From Larus michahellis (taxonomy: Eukaryota > Chordata > Aves > Charadriiformes > Laridae), in assembly GCF_964199755.1 (NCBI RefSeq), contig NC_133897.1, forward strand, positions 19,024,492 to 19,088,491: DNA of 64,000 bases. Direction: 5' to 3'. Position 1 is the stretch's first letter. Each line of letters begins with the position of its first letter. The position numbers were made by a program, and so were the translations under genes. The notes beneath the pieces are model-generated. The model was not told where the DNA came from and did no database searches. It saw only the letters and a list, made by a program, of their open reading frames with translations. Of the stretch, positions 55,246 through 64,000 are shown piece by piece.

Positions 55246-56156
55246 CAATTAAATAGTGAGCAAAGATGTCTGTCTTGGGAGTGACTTGTCCAAAAATAGA
55301 TGTTGATGTCTCCGCCAGTGTCAGGTGCCCACCAAACCTGGTCCACTGCTCTTGGAAAGTCTGTCTTTTGATAGTAGTAGAAAGATTGTTGGTGCATGGA
55401 TATAAAGCCTCAGGAAATTTTCACTGGTTGGACATGAAAATAGGACTTTCTTGGAAGTATCTCACTACCTGTTAGTCAGGTCAATGCACCTTTTGTATCC
55501 GGCCACCTGATGCTGTAAGGGACTAACAAAAATCTTGCAGGGAAAGTATTTAAAATTCAACTGAAGCTGTTACAGAGAGTAACAGAAAGAGACTAGTCTT
55601 TGAGTACTGGGTCTTGTTATTTATCCTTCTTTGATACTCCAATTACACATCAGAAAACTTACTGTGTAATTAAGCCAAAATTAATACATAAGCCATCAGG
55701 TCCAATGTTACGCTAGAAAATTTACAGCAAAAATAACTTATCTGGGGGCTTTATAACTTCTTGATGCTACCTTGTCTCTTCCCAAATCCAAAACGGATTG
55801 TTTTAGAATCTCCAAGTCTCTTGAGTGCCACTTGATTCTGAAATAGATGCTATGAAGTGGTATAATTAGCATTTCACAGATCTATTTCTAGAAATATAAT
55901 TAGTGTGGAAAAAAAATTATATTATTAGAAATCTTTCAGTGACTAAAAAAAAAATTTGAATGCCTTTACTTCTTAGCTATAATCAACACAATTATTCAGG
56001 ATGGTTTCCTCTCAGATATGCGTCTGTTCAAATATAAACACAGTTGTTCAAATGTCAATAGTAGTATCATAATGTGAGGCACGATATAGATATTTACATA
56101 CAGTTTCCTGAAAGTCCTGTCTGAAGTTTAAGCAGCCTGCCCAAGTTCAGCCTGGG
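55246..56156. other. Gap between two convergent genes
   Basis: AT-rich sequence between the SelO-like poly(A) site and the stop codon of the unidentified minus-strand gene; presumably contains that gene's 3' UTR. No canonical AATAAA for the minus strand was seen here. An open frame at 55266-55475 (+) has no support. Confidence 0.6.
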
Positions 56157-56250
56157 TTAACATTCCTTCTGCGGGTCGTAAATGCAACCATTGGGATTAG
56201 CGTTGGAGCTGGCAACGCCTCCAGAGAAAAGGAGTGGGCTGCTGGGGGGT
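56157..56250 (-). CDS. Unidentified gene, last exon
   Basis: Reads PPSSPLLFSGGVASSNANPN then GCIYDPQKEC and TAA. Acceptor GGGGCTTCTGCAG. The Pro/Ser/Asn-rich tail is typical of a C-terminus. Confidence 0.55.
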
Positions 56251-57768
56251 CTGCAGAAGCCCCTCAGCCGAGGGCTGCGTTCCCAACCTATTGAAACGTT
56301 GGCGTTGATGTCTGTTCTTGGCTAATTACAAGCAAAACAGCATGTGGTGATGAAATGTAGGAACGCCAGCATTACCACCTGCCGCGGAGTGAGTTACACA
56401 GCAAGTAAGCGATGATCTGAAGAGGAACGTATTTGTGCTGCAGGGTAAATACAGCAGCAGCGCAACTTGGGGCCTGGTTTCCACGTAGGTGAAAGGAAAG
56501 AACTCTAACTTACACTGAACCAAGCATCCGGGAAGTATCTTTTGTGTGTGGGCCAAACGACTTGACCTTATGGGACAATCGCATACATACAAAGCATTTT
56601 TATACTGCTTTTTTCTTCAAAGGGTTTTATAAATGTTAAATCCTATTAGTAGCAAGCGGACCTCTGCATCACCCATAGTTACAGGTAAAGAAAGCCTCGC
56701 ATCAGGATATAAAGCCAGAACATCCCAAATGAGAGCTGTTTTACAAGCAGCGACACGTACTGCCCGCTGTGCTCATCATGAGGCTTCTCTCAGGTTCTTG
56801 AAAAACAGCTGAAAGAATGAAGCAAGTTCTGAAAATTGGTTTGACATATTCCTCTGGCTGCAGAGAGTAGGTCAGCTCCTTCTCCAGCAGTTCATTCATG
56901 GACTCAGTCATGTCCTCCTTCCATGGAGGATGTGAAAGCAAATCTCCATTATTTTCCCCCCAGTTTTACCATGCAGTTTACATTGCCTGTTTTTAGTAAT
57001 TATTCTGATTTCATAGTAGTATGGACTGCTAATGGCGATCAAACTGCCTTAGAATATTCTGCAAGACCATGAGAATTCGTATGTCTTAATGATACTGAAT
57101 CTCTTCTGTTCTGCGTTTCTCCCCCTACCAGAATATGCACAGGTCTCGGTTACGCCGAGAGTGTCAATGATACCCCACGAACAATAGTTCTGTCCCGTAG
57201 TTTTGCCACATCATCCATTTAAGTTTCTACTTTTCTGCTCTCAAAAGAGAGAGAGTGTGTGAAAACCACATGAAGCATACAGTTATCATCTCAACGCTAT
57301 CTTTTAACTATGTTTTGTAAAAGTAGAGAAATGAGCCCACACCGTGCTCACCGTTTTGTACCACCTCCCTTTCCACTTCTAGGTTTTAATCACTACGGTT
57401 TATTATGACAATGTAAGCGTTAATACTGCGTTTCATGATATATTCTCCAAAATCCTTGGCTTCCACCTGCGGTGCCAGAGCTGCCTCTTCCTTCACGTTA
57501 CATAAACACAGCAGTGATGCAAGAGCAGATGGAGAATAAAAATACTGGGGCTGGTAATCCAAACAGGTGCTTCTTTTACTCCCATCCTCTCCCTGTAGCA
57601 GAGGACAGTTATGGGGGGCAGCAGCGTTGATCCCCCACACGTGGACTTCTCCACATGACTCTAACCTTTCTAATCCTAAGGACTGACGGAAAAGTGGTCG
57701 CTTGAAGTAGGTCCTTCTTCCCTGTAAGAGCCCAAAGATGACAGCTGCCGAGACTGCTTCCATTTGAG
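56157..57768 (-). CDS. Unidentified gene, 3' part: five phase-matched exons ending in a stop
   Basis: Five minus-strand segments with GT-AG borders and compatible phases give one frame of about 220 residues ending in TAA at 56159-56157: 57768-57467, 56917-56761, 56566-56514, 56437-56379 and 56250-56157. The four junctions are phase 0, 1, 0 and 2 and all close without a stop. Composition is protein-like: Leu-, Tyr- and Trp-containing helical stretches such as YVKPIFRTCFILSAVF and HKYVPLQIIAYLLCNSLRG, ending in CIYDPQKEC. I do not recognise the family and propose no function. The donor strings CAG-GTGGAA and CAG-GTGGTA are weak; the GTACGT and GTAAGT donors are good. The 5' part is missing or only guessed (see the candidate exons). 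It could be a real gene absent from human, a decayed gene, or an artefact of by-eye splicing; I lean to real. Confidence 0.6.
56379..56437 (-). CDS. Unidentified gene, exon c (59 nt)
   Basis: Reads HKYVPLQIIAYLLCNSLRG with a split Arg, after the strong acceptor CTGTATTTACCCTGCAG. The donor GTGGTA is weak. Confidence 0.58.
56514..56566 (-). CDS. Unidentified gene, exon b2 (53 nt)
   Basis: Reads QVVWPTHKRYFPDAWFS after a split Ser, with acceptor GATTGTCCCATAAG and a perfect GTAAGT donor. Its phases (1 in, 0 out) fit exons b and c exactly, and it has the Trp/Tyr/Phe content of a conserved core. Confidence 0.58.
56761..56917 (-). CDS. Unidentified gene, exon b
   Basis: 157 nt, phase 0 start, phase 1 end. 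It reads EDMTESMNELLEKELTYSLQ, PEEYVKPIFRTCFILSAVFQ then EPERSLMMSTAG. Acceptor CATCCTCCATGGAAG, donor GTACGT. It looks like amphipathic helices. Confidence 0.6.
57467..57768 (-). CDS. Unidentified gene, exon a
   Basis: 302 nt after a strong acceptor (CTGTTTTTTCTAACCTTTCTCCATAG). It reads QMEAVSAAVIFGLLQGRRTY, FKRPLFRQSLGLERLESCGE and SPSALASLLCLCNVKEEAAL among others, open throughout. It ends CACCGCAG before GTGGAA. Confidence 0.6.
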
Positions 57769-58063
57769 CTATGGAGAAAGGTTAGAAAAAACAGGCTGCA
57801 ATTTCAGATCTTTTCAGACTAAAATACTGTAATCTCTTGTAATGTACCGCAATCTACAGGAATAAGACAATTTCATATGGCAATAGGTTAGATAGAGGTG
57901 GAAGGATTAATTGCTATTTTTTACAAAAAGCTTTGATTTACAGTCTTGGAAAGGAAGATCTTTTTGTATTTTGCTGCATCTTTTTTGTACCAAATAAAGG
58001 CAGATAATTGTGTATCATTAAAATGGTAGCTCTGTTTTTTGAATGGAGAGTTTGAATGCTTAC

Positions 58064-58115
58064 ATTTCAGAAATTCAATGCAACCATGTACATACACAAA
58101 ATAGTTGATAGAAGT
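58064..58115 (-). other. Possible upstream exon of the unidentified gene
   Basis: 52 nt with a good GTAAGC donor and a weak acceptor (GATGATTAG). It reads TSINYFVYVHGCIEFLK and would join exon a in frame. Support is thin. Confidence 0.25.
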
Positions 58116-59307
58116 CTAATCATCACAGCATTTTAATTGATTTCTGGAGTTTTCTGTAGGCTTTGATTCTTTCTGTTTCGAAGAAAGCTCCACTTTTTCT
58201 TTTGTGTAAGATTAAGTGCATGAGTTATGATTGACTGCAGATGTAAAATGTATAAAGTTGAGTTTATTGTGCTCTAACAAAAGAGAAGGGAGGAAATAGG
58301 GCCGGAGGCTGAGCATTCTGGTGGGAAGAGTGAATGCTAGGAAAGCCGTGCAGAAGTCTTAGTGATTTTGTGAATTCAGAGAAACTAGCTTATTGTGCAG
58401 CATTTTTGTAAGGACATGTTCTGCTTTATTTTGATGCTGGGTATAGATTTCATAAAAGAAAATTCATTTGTTTTAAAAATAGTCGGATAGCAGGAAGCTG
58501 TCGTCACTGAAGTGTATCAAAAATGTGCACTCCTAAAACCTTGTCAGAAAAATGACACCCAGCTTTTTAGCATTCAGTGATTCTGCATGATGCTTACTTC
58601 AGCTACGTATGGAAAGCAATTGGGAAACATTAATCCTATTTTTAACCCCTAATTTTAACCCTCCTACTTTTAGCTAGTTAGTATTTTTTCTCCTGCACTT
58701 GGAACTAAAACTTGTACTAAGCTTGTGAGCTTTGCACTGGTCTTGAGAGCATTTCTCATTTTGGCTGTTTGGAGATGACGAGATGCCTTTTGGATGTACT
58801 AGCTTGTCAATTCAAAACTTCTAGGTAACATTTGTGTTCATGGGGGACTTGGTGAGAACTTTTTGCTCAGTTCACTGAAAGCAAGGGAGCTACAAGACCA
58901 TCAAGAGTTGCACAGGCTCTGTCTAGACTGGTATGTAAGATGGCCAGGAACTAGCCCCTTGGCCCATGAACTGGTACCTTAACTGGCCATAGCTGCACTA
59001 TGGGGGCTCTCTGTACTGGGAGTGACCCCTGCTTTGGACTTGTCCATGTTGTCTTCTGGTGCCTGGCCTGGGCAGTTCCTTAAATTGCACCTGGGGCTGT
59101 GCTTAGGCCCACTTTGGCAGTACGGGTGAGCACTAAGCTCAAGCTTGCATCCTCGTCCTCTTTTATTTAGCCGTAGAGACACAGGCGTACAAGCTGTGAC
59201 ATCTTGCTAGCAACGCTCAGTCCTCAACCAAAGGCTGCAGACCAAACAAATGGTTAACAGCAGCTGTAAGACACTCCCCCATCCCCCCATCCCCGAGCTT
59301 CGCTTAC

Positions 59308-59400
59308 TCTTCTCATGCTTATGCCGCTGACACACCAAAGGAAGGAAGGAGGACACGCGGAGTGGCTGTCCCACAGTAGCTGTGGGGATGGGCATGATTA
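59308..59400 (-). other. Possible upstream exon (IMPIPTATVG)
   Basis: 93 nt between acceptor GTTCTCGCTGCAG and donor GTAAGC, reading IMPIPTATVGQPLRVSSFLP then LVCQRHKHEK. Good splice signals at both ends and an open frame, but no confirmed link to neighbouring exons. Confidence 0.35.
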
Positions 59401-60052
59401 CTGCAGCGAGAACATCCCTTAGTGTCACCTTGTCTCAACCAAAAACAAATTAAGTTGTGGGATGTCACATAAACTTTTTTTAGTCACTCATCTGGCACTT
59501 CCCTGGCTGAAGCATCCCTGTTTTAGAGCACCCTCTGAGCATCCCCATGTTCCTCTTGTGTCCATCACCACTGGCTCCTTCCAAGAGCCTGTCCTTTTCA
59601 CTCCCACTGCATTCATTCCTGCTCTTCCTAGTGCTGACGTGGGTGTTTTGCCTTGCATTGCTCCAATTCATCAGGGGTCTGGCTCCCTGATATGCAGTGC
59701 TCCTGGTTTGTGCTTTATCAGAGCAAAGTCCTGGTCTTTGCCATCTTGTGGAGGACTATGCCCCTGCAGCCATCGAAACGTGAAAACATAGTAGGCACCA
59801 TCTGAACAAAAGCGAGACGGGCCAGCCAGCGCTGCCCTCTGTACTCGGGTAAAAGGGTGGCTCGTGGTGCTGTGAACTTGTGGAAAACATGGAAGATAAG
59901 GGTCTACAACTCTTAGGTGAAGTGGGGCTGTAATGGCCAGCAATCACCTCGGTTAGTGTTGCACTTCTAGACTCCACCAAGGATGTTTTCATTGATGTCG
60001 GTCAGTGCAGGGCCTGCAAGGTGTTGGGGGGTGAAGGCCAGACCTGATATAC

Positions 60053-60172
60053 CTGCATGACCTTGGAAAGCCTAAAAGGTCCCCCACCACTTCCAGATTG
60101 GTCAAATAATTCGCCTAAATCAAAGACCCCACCAGGGAGTGGGGTCAACGCAGGAACATGTGGCATGACATA
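60053..60172 (-). other. Possible upstream exon (GGVFDLGELFD)
   Basis: 120 nt, phase 0 on both sides. It is preceded by a very strong pyrimidine tract (CACCTCCTTCCCACCCCCACACCAG) and followed by GTATAT. It reads YVMPHVPALTPLPGGVFDLG then ELFDQSGSGGGPFRLSKVMQ. Probably an exon of the same minus-strand gene, but the connecting exon towards 59400 was not found. Confidence 0.45.
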
Positions 60173-60856
60173 CTGGTGTGGGGGTGGGAAGGAGGTGGGC
60201 CTCACTTACATTATAGCATCAACAGACTCAAAATGCTCCTTGTCTACGCTCAAACAGTGGCCCCTGCAGGCAACGCCCTCCCTGCCACCTCTGCAGATAC
60301 GTACCTGGCTCTTAGCATCTCTCACACACACACGGTCTTGTAAAACCTCGTATTTAAAATGCTTTTACATTTTTTTCAAGTTCAAAACCAGGGAGGAATA
60401 TTAACCACAACCTCCCTTTCCCACATACAGATGCCTTCATTGGCCTGCCTCCAGCAGCCACTTCTTCCACCAGAGATGACACGGCTGTGGGCTTTACCAT
60501 GGTGTTTAAAGCAAAATCATTGCAGTGACAGGAAGAAATGCATGTGGTTCATCACATCATTAGTGTTTTCAGCTTTAAAAAAAGAAAAAAGAGAAGGTTC
60601 TCATTTCAAAAGGAAAGGCACTTTATAAAGCTCTGGTTATAGCCTTCACGTTTCTGCTAGGGTGCTAGGCAGGTACGTGGGTATTAACAAACCAACCTTA
60701 AACCAAAAATAAGACAAGAGATGACCCAAAGCTCTTCCAGGCTGTGGCAGTGCCTCTAGCTTGTCATGCCCTCTTCTCCCACCACCCCTTCTGGACCCAG
60801 GACTACATTTTGACAAACAGCAGCGCTCTCGCCCCCTGCTCTGTCGGCTGCTTTTA

Positions 60857-60877
60857 TGTATTTATTTATTTATTTAG
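60857..60877. repeat. (TTTA)n short repeat
   Basis: About five TTTA units in TGTATTTATTTATTTATTTAG. On the minus strand these also create AATAAA strings. Confidence 0.9.
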
Positions 60878-61532
60878 ATGTCACACTTTGCTTTTGATGC
60901 TTTTTGTATTGCAAATTACAGAAATATTTATGATGTCTTAGAGATTTTATGCATGAGAAGAGGCAAAGACTGGAAGAAATAAAAAGAAAGACTAGAAGGT
61001 ATAGGCAAAAACTCTTTAAAATATTTGAAGTTGTACAAATTGCCAGTAAAATGCCTGTTCATTAACTATGACACTTTGCGCAGATATAAAATAGAAGCTG
61101 CTTTTATTTGAGAATTAATAATGAACGCTGCCTAAATGAACAATGGAGATTAAAATGGGAGAATAAATGAAAAAAAAAGACGGAGGAGGAGGTATGAGGT
61201 ACAAAGACTTTCAGAAGACAGACCATTTCTAGGTAGTTTGAAGAAAAACATTAACCAACAGGAAAAAAATCCCTGCTTACCAAGGGAAGCATACATGATT
61301 TCGAAATAAAATTTTTCTTTGTCTAAGACTAACCAAATGAGATTAAGTGACATTTAAAGGCAGCAACTGTGAGTGCTGACAGGTATGACTGGAGTTGCAT
61401 ACAGAAGCAGGAGTGTGTAACATTTGTGGTGACACTGACTGGAAATGGCCCTGGTCCTGCCTTGTATCTCAGAACAATCTAGGCGAGGTTTTACTTTTTA
61501 AGAAAGACAATTTTTTTTAAAAAGGGGGTCAT

Positions 61533-61538
61533 TTTATT
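61533..61538 (-). terminator. APBB1IP: AATAAA (minus strand), APBB1IP poly(A) candidate
   Basis: TTTATT on the plus strand, about 470 bases beyond the APBB1IP stop codon in its direction of transcription. Confidence 0.6.
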
Positions 61539-62009
61539 GAAAAAAACCCGCACAATTGGGGGTTTCCTGATAAAGAACCTTTAAGGGGAACTCTGTGAAA
61601 AGGGATCTTCCAACTTCTCAAAATTCACATGAGAACACTGTTGTATTTTTTTCCTTCAGCTCCCATTCTACTAAGAGGCAGCCACAGAAGATGCATTTCA
61701 GTCACTGGCCAGCTCTGCAAGTGCTGCTCCACCATCCCTTGCTGTCCTGACGGACTCTACAGCCAAATCTTACCTTAGCCTGATGCTGGAATTGTAGTTA
61801 AGGGCCGGGGGGGGAAGGAGAGGGGAGCAAAGGGGGAAGAAGCAGGTCATAGGGACAAAGTAGGGGACAGAGGGCACCCCACCTTACTTCTTGAGACCCC
61901 CAGGAGGAACTCTGAAGGAGAATTCCTCCTGGAGGAGCCTGATCCAGCACAACCTGCTATGATGCCTCACAAAAACAGCTGTAGCTTGAAGTCCACCTGT
62001 TCCTAGAGT

Positions 62010-62546
62010 TCAGGAGGTGGTGCCCCTTTTCTTCTCGAGAGCTTTCATTAGGTCAGACATGAAATCTGCCTGCCTGCCTCCAGCCCCAGTTAGAGGTGGC
62101 CCAGCTGACCGTGGTTCTCCATCTTGTCCTGTGTTTTCTAGCCTTTTTGAAGGAAGTGGCACAGGTTTCTTTGTCGGAGGTGGTGGCTTACTGGAGACAG
62201 GTGGAGGTGGAGGTGGAGGGGGTAGTGGTAGGTCCCCATTACCACTGCTGGAGGCTGGTGGTGGTGGAGGCACAAAATCAGGAGGAGGTTCACAGAAATC
62301 AGATGGTGGTGGTGGTGGAAAATCAATCTTCAATGTAGGTGGCGGTGCTGGAAAGCTGTCTGGATCTGTTAGGAAAACGCCGCTGTCTCGTTTGACTTTG
62401 GAGGGTAGAATTGGTGAAACAGAAATAGCAGACGACCGCCTTTCAGGTGGAGGAGGAGGCTGCAGCGAGTTCCTCCTACTCTGGGATTTCTGTGGCCTCA
62501 CCATTGACTGTGCCAGGGCAGGCCCAGTGACGTTATTTGACTTGGC
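62010..62546 (-). CDS. APBB1IP: APBB1IP (RIAM) last coding exon
   Basis: 178 codons plus TGA, phase 0 start after TTTATTTCTTCTGCTTATTAAAG. It is the proline-rich C-terminus of the Rap1-GTP-interacting adaptor that links Rap1 to talin and Ena/VASP in integrin activation. It begins AKSNNVTGPALAQSMVRPQK, carries repeated FPPPPP and PPPPPPPP blocks (Ena/VASP EVH1 and profilin ligands), and ends ADFMSDLMKALEKKRGTTS, the conserved RIAM tail. The N-terminal talin-binding helix, RA and PH domains lie outside the window. The antisense frame over the proline blocks (poly-Gly) is a shadow. Confidence 0.95.
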   Translation of the reverse strand, partial: AKSNNVTGPALAQSMVRPQKSQSRRNSLQPPPPPERRSSAISVSPILPSKVKRDSGVFLTDPDSFPAPPPTLKIDFPPPPPSDFCEPPPDFVPPPPPASSSGNGDLPLPPPPPPPPVSSKPPPPTKKPVPLPSKRLENTGQDGEPRSAGPPLTGAGGRQADFMSDLMKALEKKRGTTS

Positions 62547-64000
62547 CTTTAATAAGCAGAAGAAATAAAAGGACAAGACACAGTCAGTGCATGTGTAAAC
62601 TAATGCCACTGCTGAAGAGCAGCAAAAAGGTGTGAAAATACATGAGAAGAGTGCTGCAGATAGACAGCAAAATGAAGCAGAGTACATTTTGCCTGAAGAG
62701 TGCAAAGAGTATTTTGTTTTCTTTCTGGAGCTGCCCACAGAGCTTTGACAGTGGAAACCCCTATGTTGAGAGTATTCATAGCACTTCGTCAAGTGCTGTC
62801 CTCAGAAAATGAGTGCTTTTAAATTTCAAAGAACTGCAGTTAGTAAGACATACAAAGATACTTTCTTGATGTTCCACCCTGCTGTTCATTCCCTGAGAAC
62901 ATGAAGACTTAAAAAAAAATAAAAATACGTGCTGTGTTTTTACATCCAAAAATAATGAGCAAGATTTGAGAACATAAAAAGCAGATGTAGTTTTGGCTCT
63001 TGTCCCCATCTCCCATTCTAGCTGGAGATCCAGAGTTGGATCTCTCAATAAAGCTAAAGTCACCTATCTCTGCCAAACTCATGAGACACAACAAGCAGTA
63101 AACCAGGAAGAAAGTGGAGAGATTTGGGAATTTAAAGTTTCCATGTCTGGATTCACTGCCCCCCGCACTCTGCAGCATGGGGTGACATGCATTCACCCGC
63201 AGGGTGGTACAGAGGGCTCCCTGTGAAGCGTGGCACTTGGGAAAGCCGCCTGTCACCATTCTGTGCGGTGCACAGCCGGGGAAAGATGCTCCCTGGGTGA
63301 CCTGGCAAGGGCCACTAATAAGCCTGGGGAAGGGTGTCTTCCTGCTGGGCGAGGCACATGCGCACGCGTCCTCCACTTCCAAATCAATAGTGCGACAAAC
63401 AGGACCTTGAAGCCACTAAGTTCTAGCCATGTCTGCAAGGTCACAAGATGTTCAAACCCTCTGACAACTTTTTTGAAGGAAAAATGAATCAAAGCACCCA
63501 TCATACAAGTTAAGAAAAAGAAAACGTAGGATAGCAGTTCATTATGGAGATGTTTAGGTGGCTTTTCTTTTCAATTGCATTTGCTGGTCGACACTCTGAA
63601 GATAAATAAAGCCCATTATTGATACCTGAATATAATTTGCTCTTCTTTTATTTTCAGGTAGCAACTGATAGCTGATGACAGTTACTACACAAACATGCTA
63701 TCTATTCTCGTAAACCTGTGGAGAAGTCTGCTGTCCTGAAAAGAAAGCTTTGTGACACATTCATTTCTAGTTGTGCTAATTTATCAGTTTAGATCCAGCT
63801 AGCTTAGTGCTCTAACTGTAGCACCGTGCACCCTGAAAGACTTCAGCTTGATCCTTTGGTCCCAGGCTTGTAAGAAGCTGTGAGATGAGGGAGGCAACAT
63901 GTTTGCTTCCGCCAGAGAAAACTGCTCTGTCTGCAACCCTGCAGTCAGCAGTACTAATTCTGGCATTAGCTAAATTTAAGACGCATGCCTTCTCTTCCTC
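62547..64000 (-). other. APBB1IP: APBB1IP intron
   Basis: Sequence upstream of the last APBB1IP exon. I found no further exon of this gene up to the window end; open frames at 62909-63382 and 63204-63504 have no protein-like or splice support. Confidence 0.75.

Larger units (their letters stand above)
57769..61532. other. Region upstream of the unidentified exons
   Basis: Apart from the three possible exons listed, I see no recognised gene. Open frames at 58979-59182, 59671-59943 and 59756-59992 on the minus strand lack good splice borders in matching phase. A short (TTTA)n run lies at 60857-60877. Confidence 0.5.

Noticed and set aside
58979-59182. 67-codon minus-strand frame considered as an exon of the unknown gene
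   Set aside because: The only acceptor in the right phase (CTAGCAAG) has no pyrimidine tract, and the frame ends in a stop without a donor.
59671-59992. Two overlapping minus-strand frames (about 80-90 codons)
   Set aside because: Acceptor CCATTACAG exists, but no choice of donor and phase linked it cleanly to the exon-like segments on either side; left undecided.
62017-62568. 183-codon plus-strand frame rich in Gly
   Set aside because: Antisense shadow of the APBB1IP polyproline exon.

Overview
This is a 64 kb piece of a vertebrate nuclear genome, most likely a bird. It has intron-rich genes with GT-AG introns, one CpG island, polyadenylation signals, and a 5'-truncated LINE that reads like a chicken-type CR1. 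No complete intronless gene, tRNA, rRNA or CRISPR was seen. All exon boundaries below were derived by hand from reading frame, GT-AG signals and recognised protein homology. Summed exon lengths give clean frames for the two complete genes: 409 codons plus stop for PDSS1 and 575 codons plus stop for the SelO-like gene.

Layout from left to right. Positions 1-6.8 kb hold the 3' end of ABI1 (+): the polyproline exon, the SH3 exon and the 3' UTR. Positions 6,953-29,921 hold all of PDSS1 (-), 11 exons, the catalytic subunit of decaprenyl-diphosphate synthase for the ubiquinone tail; ABI1 and PDSS1 converge and their 3' UTRs very probably overlap. Positions 29,922-30,398 are a CpG-rich head-to-head promoter. 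Positions 30,399-54,681 hold a complete 19-exon gene (+) for a SelO-family protein AMPylase. It keeps the catalytic residues, ends in Cys-Ser-Ser where vertebrate SELENOO has Sec-Ser-Ser, and begins with a signal-peptide-like N-terminus rather than an obvious mitochondrial presequence. At 56,157-57,768 (-) there is a chain of five phase-matched exons ending in a stop codon. I could not identify it; it looks like the 3' end of an unrecognised gene, with possible further exons up to about 60.2 kb. Positions 62,010-62,546 (-) are the last coding exon of APBB1IP (RIAM); the rest of the window is its intron.

ABI1, PDSS1 and APBB1IP are neighbours on human 10p12 (recalled, not searched). The extra genes between PDSS1 and APBB1IP are the unusual part. 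I know of no human gene in that position, so they may have been lost in mammals. The most interesting items are the SelO-like enzyme with a predicted secretory N-terminus and the unidentified minus-strand gene.
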